The position numbers and the translations under genes are program-made. Below are positions 12,696-14,576 of a stretch of 14,576 bases of DNA, one piece after another (the stretch's first letter is position 1; every line of letters begins with the position of its first letter). Source of the DNA: SZUA-430 sp034440175 (GTDB taxonomy: Bacteria > Pseudomonadota > Alphaproteobacteria > Micropepsales > Micropepsaceae); the NCBI GenBank assembly GCA_034440175.1, contig JAWXBO010000117.1:1-14576 (forward strand). The letters are read 5' to 3'. A model generated the notes under the pieces. The model ran no database searches, had not been told where the DNA came from, and saw only the letters and a program-made list of their open reading frames with translations.

Positions 12696-14231
12696 TCACT
12701 CTACGCCGGTGATCATGCGGCGTTCTTTGGCTTCGTAGGCGTCGCGGGCGGCTGGTTCGGGCCAGAGCAGGGACACGATGATGCCGGTGGCGAAGCCTAA
12801 GGGGATTGTTATGATGGCGGGGTTTTTCAGGGGAAAGATTGCGCTTTCGCCGCCCATGACATCGATCATGATGGTCGGCGACAAAGCGATCAGCAGCAGG
12901 CTTGAGGCCGTGCCGGTGATGATCGAAGCGACCGCGCCCATGGTTGTGTAGGCGCGCCAGAAGATCGAGAGCACCAGGGCCGGAAAGTTGCCCGAGGCCG
13001 CCACAGCGAAGGCCAGGCCCACCATGAAGGCCACATTCTGTCCCTTGAACGCGATCCCTAAGATGATGGCCACAATTCCCAGTGCGACTGTCGCGATGCG
13101 GGCGACCAGCAATTGCTCGCTGTGCGGGGCATCGCCCTTGCGGTGGACGGAGACCCAGAGGTCGTGGCTGAGGGCGGCTGCCCCCGATAACGTCAGGCCG
13201 GCGACGACGGCCAGGATCGTGGCGAAGGCGACGGCGGCGATAAAGCCCAGCAAGCCGGTGCCGCCCAGCACTTCGGCGAGCAGGGGGGCTGCCATGTTGC
13301 CGCCTTTGTCGACGGCCATGATGGCTTCGCGCCCAACCAGCACCATGGCCCCGAAACCGAGGATGAAGGTCATGAGATAGAAGACGCCGATCAGGCCGGT
13401 GGCCCAGAACACCGACTGGCGCGCGGCCTTGGCGTCGGGGACGGTGTAGAATCGCATGAGGATATGCGGCAGGCCTGCGGTGCCGAACATCAGGGCGAGG
13501 CCGAGCGAAATCGCGTCCCAGGGGTTGGCGACCTGCTTGCCGGGCGCCAGCACCTCGCGTCCGTACATGTCGGCGGCCTTGGCGAAGAGCTCGGCGGGGT
13601 TGAACGAAAACTGCGCCAGGGTCAGAACGCACAGCAACGCCGCGCCACCCAGCAGCAGCACGGCTTTGACGATCTGGACCCAGGTGGTAGCGATCATGCC
13701 GCCGATCAGCACATAGGCCAGCATCACGCAGCCGACGATGACGACGGCGAGTTCGTAGGAAATGCCGAACATCAGCTTGATCAGGTTTCCGGCGCCCACC
13801 ATTTGCGCGATCAAATAGAACGAGACGACGGCGAGTGTGCCGATGGCGGCCGAAATGCGCACCGGCGTTTGCCTGAGGCGGAAACTCACGACATCGGCGA
13901 AGGTGTATTTTCCCAGATTGCGCAGCGGCTCGGCGATCAGGAACAAGACCACCGGCCAACCGACCAGCCAGCCGGTCGAGTAGATCAGGCCGTCAAAGCC
14001 CGACAGGGACACCAGGCCTGCTATCCCCAGAAAACTCGCGGCGCTCATGTAATCGCCAGCGAGCGCGAAGCCGTTCTGGCGGCCGGAGATGGTGCGCCCA
14101 GCGGCGAAGAATTCCTCGGTGGTTTTGGTGCGCCGCGCTGCCCAGAAGGTGATGGCAAGGGTTATGGCAATGAAGATGAAGAAAAAGGCGATGGCGGTGA
14201 GGTTGGGCTCGCCCAGGCTGGTCTGGCTCAT
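12696..14231 (-). CDS. actP: Cation/acetate symporter, sodium:solute symporter family (ActP-like)
   Basis: The product is 511 residues with about thirteen hydrophobic helices, typical of the SSS family. The ActP signature is strong: FFAAGRTISGRQNGFALAGD at 41-60, directly followed by YMSAASFLGIAG at 61-72. GLPHILMRFYTVPD, with the conserved HxLxRFY, lies mid-protein, and LSGAAALSHDLW follows. The family moves acetate and other short carboxylates into the cell with Na+. E. coli ActP has an extra cleaved N-terminal signal, which is absent here. I chose ATG at 14231 because it overlaps the stop of the DUF485 gene as ATGA; a longer frame from 14303 would overlap DUF485 heavily and adds residues unlike the family. 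No acs gene for acetyl-CoA synthetase is in the window. Confidence 0.93.
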   Translation of the reverse strand: MSQTSLGEPNLTAIAFFFIFIAITLAITFWAARRTKTTEEFFAAGRTISGRQNGFALAGDYMSAASFLGIAGLVSLSGFDGLIYSTGWLVGWPVVLFLIAEPLRNLGKYTFADVVSFRLRQTPVRISAAIGTLAVVSFYLIAQMVGAGNLIKLMFGISYELAVVIVGCVMLAYVLIGGMIATTWVQIVKAVLLLGGAALLCVLTLAQFSFNPAELFAKAADMYGREVLAPGKQVANPWDAISLGLALMFGTAGLPHILMRFYTVPDAKAARQSVFWATGLIGVFYLMTFILGFGAMVLVGREAIMAVDKGGNMAAPLLAEVLGGTGLLGFIAAVAFATILAVVAGLTLSGAAALSHDLWVSVHRKGDAPHSEQLLVARIATVALGIVAIILGIAFKGQNVAFMVGLAFAVAASGNFPALVLSIFWRAYTTMGAVASIITGTASSLLLIALSPTIMIDVMGGESAIFPLKNPAIITIPLGFATGIIVSLLWPEPAARDAYEAKERRMITGVE

Positions 14232-14503
14232 GGGCGGCGCTTGGCGTTGATGGCGCGCAGGGCCGGGTCGAAATACCGGTTCGCCCACGACACGTAGAAC
14301 CACGTCGTCAACCAGGCACCGATGATGACGGCCGCCCCCGCGAGGATGCCGAGGCTGAGGCCCGGCGCGATTTCGTGGGCCATGGTGTCTTTGGCGAAGG
14401 CGACGGCGAAAATGAAGCCGAAATAGAGCGCTGCGACGATGGCGCTGAGTGCAATGGCAAGCCGCCAGCGGGCGAGTGCGAGGGCGCGGACGCCGGTGTG
14501 CAT
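14228..14503 (-). CDS. DUF485 family inner-membrane protein, partner of ActP
   Basis: The product is 91 residues with two hydrophobic helices, about 16-37 and 46-69, then WANRYFDPALRAI near the C-terminus, which matches the AN..FD ending of the DUF485/YjcH family. YjcH is encoded just before actP in E. coli and many proteobacteria, and its exact role is unknown. Here the stop overlaps the symporter start by four bases (ATGA), indicating translational coupling. Start choice is uncertain: ATG at 14503 has a modest GGA site, while GTG at 14533 gives 101 residues, closer to the family's usual 100, but has no clear ribosome binding site. The 43 bp between GTG 14533 and the window end show no clear promoter. 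Confidence 0.82.
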   Translation of the reverse strand: MHTGVRALALARWRLAIALSAIVAALYFGFIFAVAFAKDTMAHEIAPGLSLGILAGAAVIIGAWLTTWFYVSWANRYFDPALRAINAKRRP

Positions 14504-14576
14504 GGGAGTGATCCGTGGGTTGTTGGCGCGCACTGTGGGGCTTGAGGTGCGGGGGAGTAAAGCGCGATTTGCGAGG

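Noticed and set aside
13464..14297. 277-codon plus-strand frame opposite the symporter gene
   Set aside because: The opposite strand encodes a clear ActP-like protein. The product here is His/Gln/Arg/Gly-rich, as expected from antisense of GC-rich codons.
1..14576. CRISPR array, tRNA, rRNA, integrase or transposase genes
   Set aside because: I looked for regularly spaced repeats, cloverleaf-like sequence and recombinase motifs and found none that could be supported.

Overview
The window looks like chromosomal DNA of an alphaproteobacterium. The reasons are the secG-pyrG-kdsA gene order, the metal-dependent KdsA, the DUF485/ActP-type symporter pair, the GC-rich core genes and the short GC-rich extragenic palindromes. 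The genus cannot be named from this sequence.

Layout, left to right. (1) 1-1871: a sodium-dependent transporter of the NSS family (minus strand, cut by the window edge) diverges from a small MAPEG membrane protein gene (plus). (2) 1872-8567: a block of lipid/ketone-type catabolic genes. It holds a Baeyer-Villiger-type flavin monooxygenase (plus), an ACAD10/11-like acyl-CoA dehydrogenase (minus), a MaoC/hot-dog-like protein diverging from it (plus), a GPH-type MFS symporter directly behind that, and the 3' stump of a short-chain dehydrogenase (minus). (3) 8568-11575: the housekeeping run secG, pyrG, kdsA (all minus). (4) 11658-12557: a MepA-type murein endopeptidase that appears to be a lipoprotein (plus). 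(5) 12696-14503: a DUF485 protein and an ActP-like cation/acetate symporter with overlapping genes (minus).

The most interesting structure is at the borders of the catabolic block. A 27-codon stretch of the 3' end of kdsA occurs twice in direct orientation. One copy is inside intact kdsA at the right border, and the other is a headless remnant directly after the MAPEG stop codon at the left border. By hand alignment the two copies differ at 18 of 81 bases, and 14 of the 18 differences are synonymous, so they look like diverged functional alleles rather than one copy decaying after duplication. The usual kdsA neighbour eno is missing, the SDR gene beside kdsA has lost its front two-thirds, and a 12-bp sequence occurs in inverted orientation just inside both borders. 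Together these suggest that a roughly 6.6-kb catabolic cassette was placed at the 3' end of kdsA. No integrase or transposase gene is visible.

Functional reading (inference): the GPH symporter may import a substrate, the monooxygenase may oxygenate a ketone to an ester or lactone, and the acyl-CoA dehydrogenase and hot-dog protein may act on the resulting acyl-CoA. The substrate is unknown. I see no CRISPR array, tRNA, rRNA or complete insertion sequence.
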